A stretch of 64,000 nt of DNA from Siminovitchia acidinfaciens (GCF_003605385.1 NZ_QYTV02000003.1:434001-498000); one strand, 5' to 3'; counted from the first letter of the stretch, positions 7,915 to 18,592 are shown. Notes: generated by a model from the letters alone, not told the origin. Program-made: numbers and translations.

Positions 7915-8258
7915 TAAGAAAAGTGTCAGGGCCAGTTTAGTGACGTACAAACTTGAAATGCGGAAGACGACTGCTTAGGGGCGACAAGCTGCTGTTGGCT
8001 CAGAACGCGACCCTGTGGCTTCGCTTGCACTAGCACACCCTGTGCAGAGGATAGCAATCCGGTGAACGTTCTTTGACTTCATTGGATTGACCGAAGAGAC
8101 CTCGAGCCCCTGCCGTCTGAAGCTAGACACCGGAGCGTTGAAAAAAGTGAAGTGCCTAAGTGCCCTTTTATTGCCAAAAGCCAGATGAGCGTCGAGGAAG
8201 GATTAGTTTTTAGCAGGGGTTGTCTTGTAACCTAAAGCCGATGACGCTTGGTAGGTTA
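7915..8258 (+). repeat. Mosaic hairpin-repeat block between fapR and plsX
   Basis: Begins GAAAAGTG three bases after the fapR stop, then the conserved TTTAGTGACGTACA and ATGCGGAAGACG segments seen at 4615-4670 and 4790. It carries one hairpin of the double-hairpin module (GCAC/GTGC arms, 8033-8045), a decayed partner near 8006-8018, and a CAATCC..GGATTG long-hairpin core at 8054-8089. It ends AGCCCCTGCCGTCTGAAGCT like the 4611 block. No gene is seen. Confidence 0.88.
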
Positions 8259-8274
8259 AGACAGCAACTATAAT
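8247..8274 (+). promoter_or_regulatory. Possible plsX promoter at the repeat edge
   Basis: A consensus -10 TATAAT (8269-8274) lies 45 bases before plsX. The best -35 is weak (CTTGGT with 16 bases, or TTGGTA with 15). If real, plsX-fabD-fabG would have a start site separate from fapR. No FapR-like palindrome is seen next to it. Confidence 0.35.
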
Positions 8275-8318
8275 GAAAATGAATGCTGCCTTAGTTTTTG
8301 GAAAAAAGGAGATAAATT

Positions 8319-9308
8319 ATGAAAATAGCAATTGATGCCATGGGCGGTGATCATGCGCCAAAAGAGGTCATACTCGGCGTGAACAAAGCAGCCCGTGATT
8401 TTTCTGATACTGAATTTGTTTTGTTCGGTGATGAAGAAAAGATTAAAACACACTTGCAACCAAATGAGCGGGTAACAATAATACATACGAAGGATGTAAT
8501 CGGTCCGACAGATGAGCCTGTCAGGGCTGTTCGCAGAAAAAAAGAAGCTTCAATGGTGAAGATGGCACAGGCTGTTGCTGATAAAGAAGCAGATGCATGC
8601 ATCTCCGCTGGCAACACAGGTGCATTGATGGCTGCGGGTTTATTTATTGTCGGCAGAATCAAAGGCATTGAGCGGCCGGCGTTAGCGCCGACCCTTCCCA
8701 CTTTGGATGGCAAAGGGTTTCTGATGCTCGATTTGGGTGCAAATGCAGATGCAAAACCAGAGCATTTACTCCAATATGCTTGGATGGGCCAGATATATGC
8801 CGAAAAGGTAAGGAAAATTGAAAAGCCAAGGGTCGCTTTGTTAAATATCGGCTCTGAAGCAAATAAAGGCAACGAACTTACGAAAAAAGCATTTGAACTG
8901 CTCGAGCAATCCGATGTAAATTTTGTAGGCAATATTGAGGCACGGGAATTGCTGGAGGGTCATGCAGATGTCGTTGTCACTGACGGCTTTACCGGTAATG
9001 TCGTACTAAAAGCTATCGAAGGGACTGCCGCTTCGCTTTTTTCTATGTTAAAATCGACGTTTACAAGCAGTCTGAAAAATAAACTGGCCGCAGGCCTGAT
9101 TAAATCCGATCTCGTCGAATTGAAGAATATGATGGACTATTCAGAGTATGGGGGCGCTGCACTTTTCGGCCTTCAGGCCCCTGTAATAAAAGCCCATGGG
9201 TCATCCAATGCTAATGCCATCTACCATGCGATTCGCCAGGCAAGGGACATTGTGATGAATGATGTATCGGAAACAATCAAAAGCAGTGTCACTGAACAAA
9301 AAGCATAA
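8319..9308 (+). CDS. plsX: Phosphate acyltransferase PlsX
   Basis: A 329-residue PlsX, which converts acyl-ACP to acyl-phosphate, the acyl donor for PlsY in phosphatidic acid synthesis. Seen: the N terminus [59 protein letters not shown] and [20 protein letters not shown] ribosome site 7 bases before the ATG. The end overlaps the reading frame upstream of fabD, but the chosen fabD start leaves a 13-base gap. Confidence 0.97.
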   Translation: MKIAIDAMGGDHAPKEVILGVNKAARDFSDTEFVLFGDEEKIKTHLQPNERVTIIHTKDVIGPTDEPVRAVRRKKEASMVKMAQAVADKEADACISAGNTGALMAAGLFIVGRIKGIERPALAPTLPTLDGKGFLMLDLGANADAKPEHLLQYAWMGQIYAEKVRKIEKPRVALLNIGSEANKGNELTKKAFELLEQSDVNFVGNIEARELLEGHADVVVTDGFTGNVVLKAIEGTAASLFSMLKSTFTSSLKNKLAAGLIKSDLVELKNMMDYSEYGGAALFGLQAPVIKAHGSSNANAIYHAIRQARDIVMNDVSETIKSSVTEQKA

Positions 9309-9321
9309 AGGAGTTGGGAAA

Positions 9322-10263
9322 TTGGGAAAAATAGCATTTATCTTTCCAGGCCAAGGCTCTCAGACCGTCGGCATGGGAAAAGAAGCAGCTGAATCGAATA
9401 CAAATGCCAAGAAGACTTTTGAACAGGCTGACGAACGGCTTGGATACTCGCTTTCTTCTATTATATTTGAAGGTCCTCAAGAAAAATTGACACTTACTGC
9501 CAACGCACAACCGGCACTTTTAACAACCAGCATTGCCCTTATGCAAGACCTGAAAGAAGCAGGAATCAGTCCTGACTACACGGCTGGCCACAGTCTTGGC
9601 GAATATACAGCGCTTGTGGCAGCTGGAGCAATTGATTTTTCCGATGCCGTATACGCGGTGAACAAACGCGGTGAGTATATGGAAGAAGCAGTTCCAGATG
9701 GAAAAGGAACAATGGCAGCTATACTCGGACTAGATAGAAGTGTGCTCCAGGATGTATGTGCAAGTGTTTCCGAAAAAGGTGACGATGTTCAATTAGCCAA
9801 TATGAACTGTCCTGGACAAATTGTCATCTCAGGAACTGTGGCAGGTGTTCAAAAAGCGGGGGAAAAAGCAAAGGAGCAGGGCGCGAAGCGTGTACTGCCT
9901 TTGCAGGTAAGCGGTCCTTTCCATTCAAGTCTTATGAAGCCGGCGGCAGAAAAATTTAGTGGGATTTTAAATGAAATTACGATTCGTGATGCCTCCGTGC
10001 CGGTAGTTGTCAATGTTACCGCAACACCGGAAACGAAAAAGGAAGTATTTGAAGAAAAGTTAATAGAGCAGCTTTATTCACCGGTATTATGGGAAGACAC
10101 TGTACAGCAACTCATTGCATCCGGTGTGGATACCTTTGTTGAAGTTGGTCCAGGAAAGGTGTTATCCGGATTGGTTAGAAAAGTGGACAGAAATGTTAAG
10201 ACAATTTCAGTCCAAGATCCGGAAAGCTGCCAACAGGCCATAGAATTGTTGAGGGGGGAATAG
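9322..10263 (+). CDS. fabD: Malonyl-CoA:ACP transacylase FabD
   Basis: A 313-residue FabD that loads malonyl groups onto acyl carrier protein. The nucleophile elbow GHSLGE and the catalytic His in PFHSSLM are present, as are FPGQGSQ near the N terminus and [11 protein letters not shown] near the C terminus. The open frame extends to 9259, but the TTG at 9322, with AAAGGAG about 10 bases upstream, gives the family N terminus ([13 protein letters not shown]), so I chose it. fabG starts one base after its stop. Confidence 0.96.
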   Translation: MGKIAFIFPGQGSQTVGMGKEAAESNTNAKKTFEQADERLGYSLSSIIFEGPQEKLTLTANAQPALLTTSIALMQDLKEAGISPDYTAGHSLGEYTALVAAGAIDFSDAVYAVNKRGEYMEEAVPDGKGTMAAILGLDRSVLQDVCASVSEKGDDVQLANMNCPGQIVISGTVAGVQKAGEKAKEQGAKRVLPLQVSGPFHSSLMKPAAEKFSGILNEITIRDASVPVVVNVTATPETKKEVFEEKLIEQLYSPVLWEDTVQQLIASGVDTFVEVGPGKVLSGLVRKVDRNVKTISVQDPESCQQAIELLRGE

Positions 10264-10264
10264 C

Positions 10265-11008
10265 ATGAAATTGGAAGGAAAAGTGGCACTTGTCACAGGC
10301 GCTTCAAGGGGAATCGGCAGAGCAACTGCACTTGCGCTCGCCGAGGCGGGAGCCGATGTAGTGGTGAACTATGCCGGAAGCACCGATAAAGCCAATGAAG
10401 TGGTGGAAAAAATTAAGTCCCTTGGCAGGGAAGCCATCGCTTATCAATGTAATGTTTCCGATTCAGACGCAGTCCAAGCAATGGTTAAGGATACGATAGC
10501 CAAGTTCGGTAAGCTCGATATTCTCGTGAATAATGCAGGAATCACCAGAGATAATCTTCTCATGAGAATGAAGGAAAATGAATGGGATGACGTAATTGAC
10601 ACAAACTTAAAAGGAGTCTTTCTTTGCACGAAAGCTGTCACAAGACAGATGATGAAGCAAAGAAGCGGACGAATTATCAACGTCGCTTCCATAGTCGGTG
10701 TGATCGGGAATCCAGGACAGGCCAACTACGTTGCCGCAAAAGCAGGAGTGATCGGCTTGACAAAGTCGACAGCAAGGGAACTGGCATCCCGCGGTATCAC
10801 TGTGAACGCAGTTGCACCTGGTTTTATCACAACAGATATGACCGACCAATTGACAGAGGAGCAAAAAGAAGCAATGCTCCAACAAATTCCATTGGATAGA
10901 TTTGGACAGGCCTCTGATATTGCAGGCACAGTTTTATTCCTTGCATCGGATGATGCAAACTATATTACTGGGCAGACAATCCATGTTGACGGCGGCATGG
11001 TCATGTAA
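10265..11008 (+). CDS. fabG: 3-oxoacyl-ACP reductase FabG
   Basis: A 247-residue short-chain dehydrogenase that reduces 3-oxoacyl-ACP with NADPH in fatty acid elongation. Seen: the cofactor motif TGASRGIG near residue 11, NNAG near 88, the catalytic Ser in NVASIVG and the YxxxK pair in NYVAAKAG, and the C-terminal [12 protein letters not shown]. It ends the plsX-fabD-fabG cluster and is followed by acpP after 64 bases. Confidence 0.97.
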   Translation: MKLEGKVALVTGASRGIGRATALALAEAGADVVVNYAGSTDKANEVVEKIKSLGREAIAYQCNVSDSDAVQAMVKDTIAKFGKLDILVNNAGITRDNLLMRMKENEWDDVIDTNLKGVFLCTKAVTRQMMKQRSGRIINVASIVGVIGNPGQANYVAAKAGVIGLTKSTARELASRGITVNAVAPGFITTDMTDQLTEEQKEAMLQQIPLDRFGQASDIAGTVLFLASDDANYITGQTIHVDGGMVM

Positions 11009-11072
11009 TTTCTCATCAATATTTTATTTTTGCCGTATATCGATTATAATGGCTTGAGGGGAGGTGAATCGG

Positions 11073-11306
11073 ATGGCAGATGTACAAGAAAGAGTGACTA
11101 AAATTATTGTAGACCGCCTTGGAGTGGAAGAGTCAAAAGTTGAAATGGAATCTTCTTTCAGAGACGATCTAGGAGCTGACTCACTTGACGTTGTTGAGCT
11201 TGTCATGGAATTAGAAGATGAGTTTGATATGGAAATTTCTGATGAGGATGCTGAAAAGATTGCAACAGTAGGCGATGCGGTCAATTACATAAAAAGCAAT
11301 AGCTAG
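11073..11306 (+). CDS. acpP: Acyl carrier protein
   Basis: A 77-residue, very acidic acyl carrier protein. The phosphopantetheine attachment serine is in [13 protein letters not shown]. The frame is open from a GTG at 11064, but the ATG at 11073 with GGGGAGGTG upstream gives the usual MADVQERV start. A terminator follows the gene. Confidence 0.97.
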   Translation: MADVQERVTKIIVDRLGVEESKVEMESSFRDDLGADSLDVVELVMELEDEFDMEISDEDAEKIATVGDAVNYIKSNS

Positions 11307-11325
11307 TCGTTGGAAACTGAAATGT

Positions 11326-11351
11326 CCCGTTGATTACCAGCGGGGCTTTTT
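11326..11351 (+). terminator. Terminator after acpP
   Basis: CCCGTTG / CAGCGGG stem with loop ATTAC followed by GCTTTTTCT. It probably ends or attenuates the lipid operon before rnc. Confidence 0.8.
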
Positions 11352-11385
11352 CTACTTCAAATTTACCTCATAAGGTGGATAGACA

Positions 11386-12117
11386 ATGAGAAAAACAAGA
11401 AAAGATGCAAAAATGGCAGAAAGGGAGGCCCACCTGTTTAAAAAGCTGCAGGAGCGGACAGGTATACATTTTATAAACGTAAAACTCTTGAAAAAAGCTT
11501 TTACACATTCATCCTATGTGAATGAGCATCGGAAAAAGCCGTATGAAGACAATGAACGCCTTGAATTTTTGGGTGACGCCGTCCTGGAATTGACAGTCTC
11601 CCAATTTTTATATGAAAAATATCCGATGATGAGTGAAGGAGAATTGACAAAATTAAGAGCAGCAATTGTTTGTGAGCCATCCCTTGTCACCTTTGCCAAC
11701 GAACTGGATTTCGGTGAAGTCGTCCTCCTCGGAAAAGGGGAAGAGATGACTGGGGGAAGAAAAAGGCCTGCACTGCTCGCGGACGCCTTCGAAGCATTTA
11801 TTGGCGCTTTGTACCTTGATCAGGGATTGGAAAGAACCCAGGCTTTTTTGGAAGAGATTGTTTTTCCGAAAGTTGAAATAGGTGCTTTTTCTCATGTGAT
11901 GGATTTTAAAAGCCAACTGCAGGAAGTTGTCCAAAGGGATGGGGCCGGCACATTGGAATATCAGATATTAAATGAACACGGCCCGGCACATAACCGCTTG
12001 TTCGAATCTCAGGTGATACTGAATGGCCAAGTGCTTGGAGCAGGTAAGGGCCGTTCGAAGAAAGAGGCTGAGCAGCACGCTGCACAAATGGCCCTTGGAA
12101 AACTGAATGAACAGTGA
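11386..12117 (+). CDS. rnc: Ribonuclease III
   Basis: A 243-residue RNase III, which cleaves double-stranded RNA in rRNA precursors and other transcripts. The signature [14 protein letters not shown] and the second acidic cluster ([18 protein letters not shown]) are intact. A double-stranded RNA-binding domain follows (about 165-240, ending [16 protein letters not shown]). ATG with AAGGTGG upstream. It lies just before smc, as in B. subtilis. Confidence 0.97.
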   Translation: MRKTRKDAKMAEREAHLFKKLQERTGIHFINVKLLKKAFTHSSYVNEHRKKPYEDNERLEFLGDAVLELTVSQFLYEKYPMMSEGELTKLRAAIVCEPSLVTFANELDFGEVVLLGKGEEMTGGRKRPALLADAFEAFIGALYLDQGLERTQAFLEEIVFPKVEIGAFSHVMDFKSQLQEVVQRDGAGTLEYQILNEHGPAHNRLFESQVILNGQVLGAGKGRSKKEAEQHAAQMALGKLNEQ

Positions 12118-12144
12118 TTTCGGTAATGGAAAGGGGGAGAAAGA

Positions 12145-15100
12145 TTGTTCCTCAAGCAATTGAATATTTATGGCTTCAAGTCATTTGCAGAAAAAACAGA
12201 ACTTGAATTCGTACCGGGTGTCACGGCTGTAGTCGGGCCAAACGGGAGTGGAAAAAGCAATGTCACCGATGCACTTCGCTGGGTCCTTGGGGAGCAATCT
12301 GCCAAGTCGCTGCGCGGCGGTACGATGGAAGATATCATTTTTGCCGGCAGTGATGCCAGAAAACCTTTGAACTATGCCGAGGTATCAATCATACTTGATA
12401 ACCAGGCAGGAAATCTGCCCATTGATTATAATGAGATCAGTGTGAAAAGGCGGGTCTTCCGAACAGGTGAAAGTGAATTTTTCATCAACGGCAATCCCTG
12501 CAGACTCAGGGATATCGTTGATTTGTTTACTGATTCAGGGTTGGGAAGAGAAGCTTTTTCCATTATCAGCCAAGGTAAAGTCGATCAGATTTTGAACAGT
12601 AAGCCCGAGGAACGACGGACGATTTTTGAAGAAGCAGCAGGTGTGCTTAAATATAAGCAACGAAAGAAAAAAACCCAGGAAAAACTTTCGGAAACAGAAG
12701 ATAATCTACAGCGTGTCCAAGATATCCTTCATGAACTTGAAAACCAGCTGGGGACCCTGAAGGAACAGGCAGAAACTGCACAAAAATTTATTCAGACCCA
12801 GGATGCCCTAAAGAAGATTGAAGCAGCCCTGGTCGTTCGGCAAATTGAGAGCCTGTACGAAAAGTGGGAAAAGGTCAAGGGTGAACTTGAAACACATACT
12901 GATGCAGAAATAAAATTGGCCAATGAAATACAACAACTTGAATTCGCAACGGATGAAGAAAGACAGAATCAAAATGCAGTTGACGAAAAAATAAACACAC
13001 TTCAGGAAAAGCTTCTTACCGTTTCCGAGTATTTGGAAAAACTCGAAGGGCAGCGTCAAGTGCTGCAGGAAAAAAACAGGAATACAATCCAGCATATGGA
13101 AATGCTGAATGAAAATATAAAGATTGCAGAATCCAAAAGCGCCGAACTACAAAATGAGTACAAAAGAACTGAGCGGCTGATCTCTCAAAAAGAGGCTGAA
13201 TCCAGTGCGCTGAAAAATGAACTTTTGGAAAAAAATAACGAACTCGGCGAATTGGATGGTACCCTCGAACATGCAATTGAATCATTAAAAACCGATTATG
13301 TTGATTTCATGAATGAGAATGCAGGAGAAAAAAACAAACTCCAATACATTGAAAAACAATTGAATCAACAGAAAATCAGGCTCGAAAAACTCGAAGATGA
13401 CAAAAGGATATACATCAAGGAGCAAACTTCGATAAAAAAGCAGCTTGAAATCAAGGTTGCGAAGCTGCAGGAGATAAAAATACAGCTAGGTAACTTTGAT
13501 AAAACAGCACAGCAAATTCAAAAAACTTTGGTAGAACTTAAAAAACAAAGAGAACATCAACAGTCACAGCTCTTTCAAAAATACCGTGAGATCCAAAGGA
13601 TGAAGGCGGAAAAAGAAAGCCTTGAGACGATGGAGGAAGATTACACCGGCTACATGCAAGGGGTTCGTGAAGTTTTAAAAGTCAAAAACACGTTTCTTCA
13701 TGGAATTGAAGGTACAGCGGCCGATCTTATTCATGTTCCGAAAGGTCTTGAAACTGGGATAGAAACTGCTCTCGGAGGAGCAGTCCAGCACGTTGTTGTT
13801 CAAACTGAAGCAGACGGGCGGGATGCAATAAACTATTTGAAAAAGAATCGGCTAGGCCGAGCTACTTTTCTTCCGTTAAGCATCATCAAGCCAAAGCATC
13901 TCCATTCCAGCCAATTGGAAATGATGCAGCGCCACGATTCTTTTCTGGGTGTTGCCGCAGCACTTGTGAAATGTGAGAAAAAGTATGAATCCATCGTTTG
14001 GAGCTTGCTGGGAAACGTTGTCGTGGCGAAAGATTTAAAAGGTGCCGGTGAATTGGCAAAACTATCCGGCTACCGGGTCCGTATTGTCACACCAGACGGC
14101 GAGATTATCAATCCAGGAGGTTCCATGTCGGGAGGGGCTTCCAAGCAAAAAAGAAGCTCTTTGCTCGGCAGGAAGAATCGAATTGAACAGCTCCGGAAGC
14201 AGCTCGAGCTCCTGGAACGTGAAACAGCCTCAGCTGAAATGGCCGTGAATGACATAAAAGGAAAAATTGCTGATCAAGAAAAGCGGCAGGGGCAGGGGCA
14301 AGTGGAGACGAAAAAGCTTGAAACATTATATTATGAGATTCAAGCGGATACCGCTAAACTTGAGATCACCTTGAAAAACACAGAGGAGTACCTTTCGCTT
14401 TGCAGTATGGAGGAAAAAGAGCTGGAAACGGAAGGGAAAGAATTGCGACTTCAAAAAGAACGTGTTGAAGCCGCTATAGTGGCCAAGGCTCAGTCTATTC
14501 GCCAATTGGAAGAGAAGATAGAGGAACTTACTGTAAAAAGAAACACCCAGGAAAGTTCAAAAGATCACCTTTTAGCTGCAATCAATCAATTAAACATACA
14601 AAATGCGCAATTAGATGAGCAGTTGAATGCAGCCCAATCGAATCTTGACCGCATTTATTCTTCTATCAACCAGGGTCGTCAACAGATAGAGATTGCTCAA
14701 AAAGAAGTAAGTACACTAGAGGGTGAAAACAAGGCATTATTGGAAAAAATGGCGGACTTACAGAAAGAAATACAAAGAAAACAGGCTGAAAGGGAAGATA
14801 CGCTCCAAAGCATTTCCAACGCTCGGAATGAAAGAGTCAGGCTGCAGGAATCCTTCACCGGCAGGGAGACAGAATTAAAAGAGCTGATAAGACAGCAGAA
14901 GAAACTGGCGGATAAACTCAAAGGCGAAGAATTGAAGAGCAACCGCCTTGAACTTGAGATGGAGAGTCTCATAAAAACATTGAGAGATGAATTTACCATT
15001 TCTTTTGAGCATGCCAGGAAGGAATATTCACTTTCCATCTCTACATCAGACGCTGAGGAAACGCGGGATACACTTAAGCAGGAATTGGCTGATATCGGAA

Positions 15101-15711
15101 CGGTGAATATCGGGGCGATCGAAGAATATAAAAGGGTAAGCAATCGCAGTCAATTTTTAACGGAACAGCAGACAGACCTTATTCAGGCAAAGGATACACT
15201 GTACCAAATCATGGATGAAATGGACCAGGAAATGACGAAAAGATTCGGCCGGACTTTCCAATCCATCCAGCAGGCATTTCAAGGAGTATTCTCCTCATTG
15301 TTTGGCGGCGGAAAAGCTGAGCTCAAATTGACACAGCCTGATGATTTATTAAATACAGGTGTCGATATCATTGCCCAGCCACCAGGAAAGAAACTACAAA
15401 ATTTAAGTTTGCTGTCAGGCGGGGAAAGGTCCTTGACAGCTATTGCATTGCTCTTTTCAATCTTAAAAGTAAGGCCCGTGCCTTTTTGTGTGCTTGATGA
15501 AGTTGAAGCTGCCCTTGATGAAGCCAATGTCAATCGCTTCAGCGGGTATTTGAAAAAATTCAGCGAAAACACCCAATTCATCGTGATTACTCATAGGCAG
15601 GGAACAATGGCAGGAGCGGATGTCCTTTATGGGATTACTATGCAGGAATCAGGTGTTTCCAAGCTTGTCTCTGTCAAATTGGAAGAAGACCGGATGATGG
15701 CACAAATATAA
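12145..15711 (+). CDS. smc: Chromosome segregation ATPase SMC
   Basis: A 1188-residue SMC, the core of the ScpA/ScpB condensin. Order: N-terminal head with Walker A GPNGSGKSN (about residue 32), coiled coil (about 170-500), hinge (about 515-680, IEGTAADLIHVP..ETALGGAVQHVVV), returning coiled coil (about 680-1000), and C-terminal head with the signature LLSGGERSLTAIALLFS and Walker B FCVLDEVEAALDEAN. TTG start with AAGGGGGAG 8 bases upstream. Length matches the family (B. subtilis 1186). Confidence 0.98.
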   Translation: MFLKQLNIYGFKSFAEKTELEFVPGVTAVVGPNGSGKSNVTDALRWVLGEQSAKSLRGGTMEDIIFAGSDARKPLNYAEVSIILDNQAGNLPIDYNEISVKRRVFRTGESEFFINGNPCRLRDIVDLFTDSGLGREAFSIISQGKVDQILNSKPEERRTIFEEAAGVLKYKQRKKKTQEKLSETEDNLQRVQDILHELENQLGTLKEQAETAQKFIQTQDALKKIEAALVVRQIESLYEKWEKVKGELETHTDAEIKLANEIQQLEFATDEERQNQNAVDEKINTLQEKLLTVSEYLEKLEGQRQVLQEKNRNTIQHMEMLNENIKIAESKSAELQNEYKRTERLISQKEAESSALKNELLEKNNELGELDGTLEHAIESLKTDYVDFMNENAGEKNKLQYIEKQLNQQKIRLEKLEDDKRIYIKEQTSIKKQLEIKVAKLQEIKIQLGNFDKTAQQIQKTLVELKKQREHQQSQLFQKYREIQRMKAEKESLETMEEDYTGYMQGVREVLKVKNTFLHGIEGTAADLIHVPKGLETGIETALGGAVQHVVVQTEADGRDAINYLKKNRLGRATFLPLSIIKPKHLHSSQLEMMQRHDSFLGVAAALVKCEKKYESIVWSLLGNVVVAKDLKGAGELAKLSGYRVRIVTPDGEIINPGGSMSGGASKQKRSSLLGRKNRIEQLRKQLELLERETASAEMAVNDIKGKIADQEKRQGQGQVETKKLETLYYEIQADTAKLEITLKNTEEYLSLCSMEEKELETEGKELRLQKERVEAAIVAKAQSIRQLEEKIEELTVKRNTQESSKDHLLAAINQLNIQNAQLDEQLNAAQSNLDRIYSSINQGRQQIEIAQKEVSTLEGENKALLEKMADLQKEIQRKQAEREDTLQSISNARNERVRLQESFTGRETELKELIRQQKKLADKLKGEELKSNRLELEMESLIKTLRDEFTISFEHARKEYSLSISTSDAEETRDTLKQELADIGTVNIGAIEEYKRVSNRSQFLTEQQTDLIQAKDTLYQIMDEMDQEMTKRFGRTFQSIQQAFQGVFSSLFGGGKAELKLTQPDDLLNTGVDIIAQPPGKKLQNLSLLSGGERSLTAIALLFSILKVRPVPFCVLDEVEAALDEANVNRFSGYLKKFSENTQFIVITHRQGTMAGADVLYGITMQESGVSKLVSVKLEEDRMMAQI

Positions 15712-15726
15712 TTGAGGTGATAATGA

Positions 15727-16716
15727 GTGAGCTTTTTTAAAAGACTGAAAGAGAAATTTACGACTTCCAGCGATTCCATTTCGGAAAAATTCAAGGATGG
15801 ACTTGTTAAAACCCGTGATAATTTCTCCAATAAAATCAATGATCTCGTTTCTCGTTACCGGACGGTTGACGAAGATTTTTTTGAAGAACTCGAGGAGATA
15901 CTAATCCAGGCAGATGTCGGTTTTGAGACAGTCATGGAACTCGTGGAAGAATTGAAAACGGAAGTCAAACGAAGAAATATAAAAGACCCGGCAGACGTCC
16001 AGTCGGTCATTTCTGAAAAATTAATAGAAATATACGAATCAGGGGAAGAAAATCTGAGCACCCTTAATATTCAGGAAGATGAACTCACAGTCATTTTGTT
16101 TGTCGGGGTGAATGGAGTCGGAAAAACCACTACGATTGGAAAGTTAGCTCATAAGTTTAAATCCGAAGGGAAAAGTGTACTTCTGGCAGCAGGTGACACT
16201 TTCAGAGCAGGCGCCATTGAACAATTGGAAGTATGGGGTGAGCGCGTCGGTGTCGAGGTTATTAAGCAAGCGGAAGGGTCAGATCCGGCTGCTGTCATGT
16301 ACGATGCCGTGCAGGCAGCCAAAGCCCGGAAAGCGGAAATACTGCTCTGTGATACAGCAGGGCGTCTTCAAAATAAAGTCAACTTGATGAAAGAACTGGA
16401 AAAGATCAAAAGAGTGATTGAACGCGAAATACCGGGTGCTCCGCACGAAGTCCTCTTAGTATTGGATGCTACGACCGGGCAAAATGCCCTGATCCAGGCA
16501 AAAACATTCAGAGAAGCTACCGATGTCACTGGGATCGTGTTGTCGAAGCTTGATGGAACCGCGAAGGGCGGAATTGTGTTGGCGATCCGGAATGAGATGA
16601 ATATTCCCGTGAAATTTGTGGGACTTGGAGAGAAGATGGATGACCTTCAAGAGTTTGATCCCGAAAAATATGTGTATGGATTATTTTCTGATGCAATTGA
16701 AAAGGCTGAAGACTGA
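15727..16716 (+). CDS. ftsY: Signal recognition particle receptor FtsY
   Basis: A 329-residue FtsY, the membrane receptor GTPase that docks SRP-ribosome complexes to the Sec translocon. A short N-terminal amphipathic region is followed by the four-helix N domain and a G domain with GVNGVGKTTTIGKLA (about residue 126), DTAGR and TKLDGTAKGG motifs. GTG start just after GAGGTGATAAT, 15 bases past the smc stop. Confidence 0.97.
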   Translation: MSFFKRLKEKFTTSSDSISEKFKDGLVKTRDNFSNKINDLVSRYRTVDEDFFEELEEILIQADVGFETVMELVEELKTEVKRRNIKDPADVQSVISEKLIEIYESGEENLSTLNIQEDELTVILFVGVNGVGKTTTIGKLAHKFKSEGKSVLLAAGDTFRAGAIEQLEVWGERVGVEVIKQAEGSDPAAVMYDAVQAAKARKAEILLCDTAGRLQNKVNLMKELEKIKRVIEREIPGAPHEVLLVLDATTGQNALIQAKTFREATDVTGIVLSKLDGTAKGGIVLAIRNEMNIPVKFVGLGEKMDDLQEFDPEKYVYGLFSDAIEKAED

Positions 16717-16743
16717 GCTGGTTTTGAGATAAAGGATTTGAAC

Positions 16744-16772
16744 TTGACACCACAGTATAAAGAGTATATTAT
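16744..16772 (+). promoter_or_regulatory. Sigma-A promoter of ylxM-ffh
   Basis: Perfect TTGACA (16744-16749), 17 bases, TATTAT (16767-16772), about 50 bases before ylxM in the ftsY-ylxM gap. Confidence 0.8.
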
Positions 16773-16819
16773 TTAATGAGTGTAAAGGTTTTTTACTTAA
16801 CGAGGTGGGGATTGAAGGT

Positions 16820-17152
16820 ATGCTTGAGAAAACAACGCGAATGAACTTTTTATATGATTTTTATCAATCGTTGTTGACTCCGAAGCAACGCAGCTATATG
16901 TCCCTATATTACCGTGACGATTTTTCGCTCGGTGAGATTGCCGAAAACTATGGGGTCAGCCGTCAAGCAGTATACGACAATCTGAAAAGAACAGAAATTT
17001 TATTGGAAGAGTACGAGCAGAAGCTTGCACTGTTAAAGAAATTTGAAGAACGAAAAAAGCTTATCAGTTTGATGAGAAAAGGTATGACCGAAGTTCCAAA
17101 TGACGGTGATAAGCTGAACCGTTATCTGGATGAATTAGAGGAATTGGATTAG
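16820..17152 (+). CDS. ylxM: SRP-associated helix-turn-helix protein YlxM
   Basis: A 110-residue protein of the UPF0122/YlxM family, which is nearly always encoded next to ffh. A sigma-factor region 4-like helix-turn-helix is seen ([20 protein letters not shown], about residues 34-53) followed by a long helical tail. It may modulate SRP. The frame opens at a GTG (16805), but the ATG at 16820 with GAGGTGGGG upstream gives the family start MLEKTTRMN. Confidence 0.93.
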   Translation: MLEKTTRMNFLYDFYQSLLTPKQRSYMSLYYRDDFSLGEIAENYGVSRQAVYDNLKRTEILLEEYEQKLALLKKFEERKKLISLMRKGMTEVPNDGDKLNRYLDELEELD

Positions 17153-17166
17153 GGGGCGGAGATCTT

Positions 17167-18510
17167 ATGGCATTTGAAGGATTGGCCGACCGCTTGCAGA
17201 CGACCATCCAAAAGATTCGTGGAAAAGGAAAAGTGACTGAAGCAGACGTTAAAGAGATGATGCGGGAAGTTCGTCTTGCACTTCTTGAAGCGGATGTCAA
17301 CTTTAGAGTAGTCAAACAGTTTGTGAAAAAGGTAAGCGAAAGAGCGGTAGGTCAGGAAGTGATGAAAAGCCTCACTCCTGGTCAGCAAGTAATCAAAGTT
17401 GTTAAAGAAGAATTGACAGAGCTAATGGGCGGCGAACAAAGCAAAATTGCTGTCGCCAAACGTCCGCCGACTGTCATTATGATGTCCGGTCTGCAAGGGG
17501 CAGGTAAAACGACAACTACTGGAAAGCTTGCCAACCTGCTGCGGAAAAGCTATAACCGCAAACCGCTTCTCATTGCGGCGGATATTTACCGTCCAGCTGC
17601 GATTAAACAGCTTGAGACACTAGGAAAACAGCTGAACATGCCTGTTTTTTCACTTGGGGACAAGGTCAGTCCAGTTGAAATTGTCCGGCAAGGTATTGAA
17701 AAGGCCAAGGAAGAGCATTGTGATTATGTATTGATCGATACTGCTGGACGTCTTCATATTGATGAAGAATTGATGCAGGAGTTAAGGGATATCAAGGAAT
17801 TGGCGCAGCCTGACGAAATATTTCTTGTTGTCGATGCTATGACTGGACAGGATGCTGTGAACGTGGCCCAGAATTTCAATGAACAGTTGGACATCACGGG
17901 AGTCATTTTAACCAAATTAGACGGGGATACCCGGGGCGGTGCTGCACTGTCTATCCGTTCTGTAGCCCAAAAGCCGATTAAATTTGTCGGTATGGGTGAA
18001 AAAATGGATGCCCTTGAGCCGTTTCATCCTGAAAGGATGGCCTCAAGGATACTTGGAATGGGCGATGTACTTACGCTGATCGAGAAAGCCCAGGCTAACG
18101 TTGATGAAGAAAAGGCCAAAGAAATGGAGCATAAGTTCCGGACGGCTTCCTTCACGTTCGATGATTTCCTTGATCAGTTGGGACAAGTTAGAAACATGGG
18201 TCCTCTTGATGAATTGATCAAAATGATGCCTGGTGCCAATAAAATGAAAGGTCTGGATAATATCCAGGTCGATGAAAAGCAGATTGGACATGTCGAAGCG
18301 ATTATCAGATCGATGACGAAAGAGGAAAAGGAGCGTCCTGAAATCATCAATGCAGGCAGACGCCGTCGCATTGCAAAAGGAAGCGGAAGGACTATCCAGG
18401 AGGTCAACCGTCTGCTAAAGCAGTTTGAAGAGATGAAGAAAATGCTCAAACAGATGACTGGCATGCAGCAAAAAGGCAAAAAGAAAGGGTTTAAGTTTCC
18501 TTTTATGTGA
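17167..18510 (+). CDS. ffh: Signal recognition particle protein Ffh
   Basis: A 447-residue SRP54 homologue that binds signal sequences and the 4.5S/scRNA and targets nascent chains to FtsY. N domain, then G domain with GLQGAGKTTTTGKLA (about residue 105), DTAGRLHIDEE and TKLDGDTRGGAAL, then a methionine-rich M domain ending MKKMLKQMTGMQQKGKKKG. AGGGGGCGGAG ribosome site. The stop is followed, 3 bases later, by a short piece of the mosaic repeat. Confidence 0.98.
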   Translation: MAFEGLADRLQTTIQKIRGKGKVTEADVKEMMREVRLALLEADVNFRVVKQFVKKVSERAVGQEVMKSLTPGQQVIKVVKEELTELMGGEQSKIAVAKRPPTVIMMSGLQGAGKTTTTGKLANLLRKSYNRKPLLIAADIYRPAAIKQLETLGKQLNMPVFSLGDKVSPVEIVRQGIEKAKEEHCDYVLIDTAGRLHIDEELMQELRDIKELAQPDEIFLVVDAMTGQDAVNVAQNFNEQLDITGVILTKLDGDTRGGAALSIRSVAQKPIKFVGMGEKMDALEPFHPERMASRILGMGDVLTLIEKAQANVDEEKAKEMEHKFRTASFTFDDFLDQLGQVRNMGPLDELIKMMPGANKMKGLDNIQVDEKQIGHVEAIIRSMTKEEKERPEIINAGRRRRIAKGSGRTIQEVNRLLKQFEEMKKMLKQMTGMQQKGKKKGFKFPFM

Positions 18511-18550
18511 CCTGAAAAGCGGAAGCGCCTGTTTGAAAAGGCGTATATGC
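18511..18550 (+). repeat. Short mosaic-repeat remnant after ffh
   Basis: GAAAAGCGGAAGCGCCTGTT starts 3 bases after the ffh stop, matching the left end of the 4611 block. GCGCCT and AGGCGT can form a small stem. Only about 35 bases are recognisable. Confidence 0.7.
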
Positions 18551-18592
18551 TAGGTTAACAAAACTAATTTTTAACGTGTTAAGAAAAAACAC

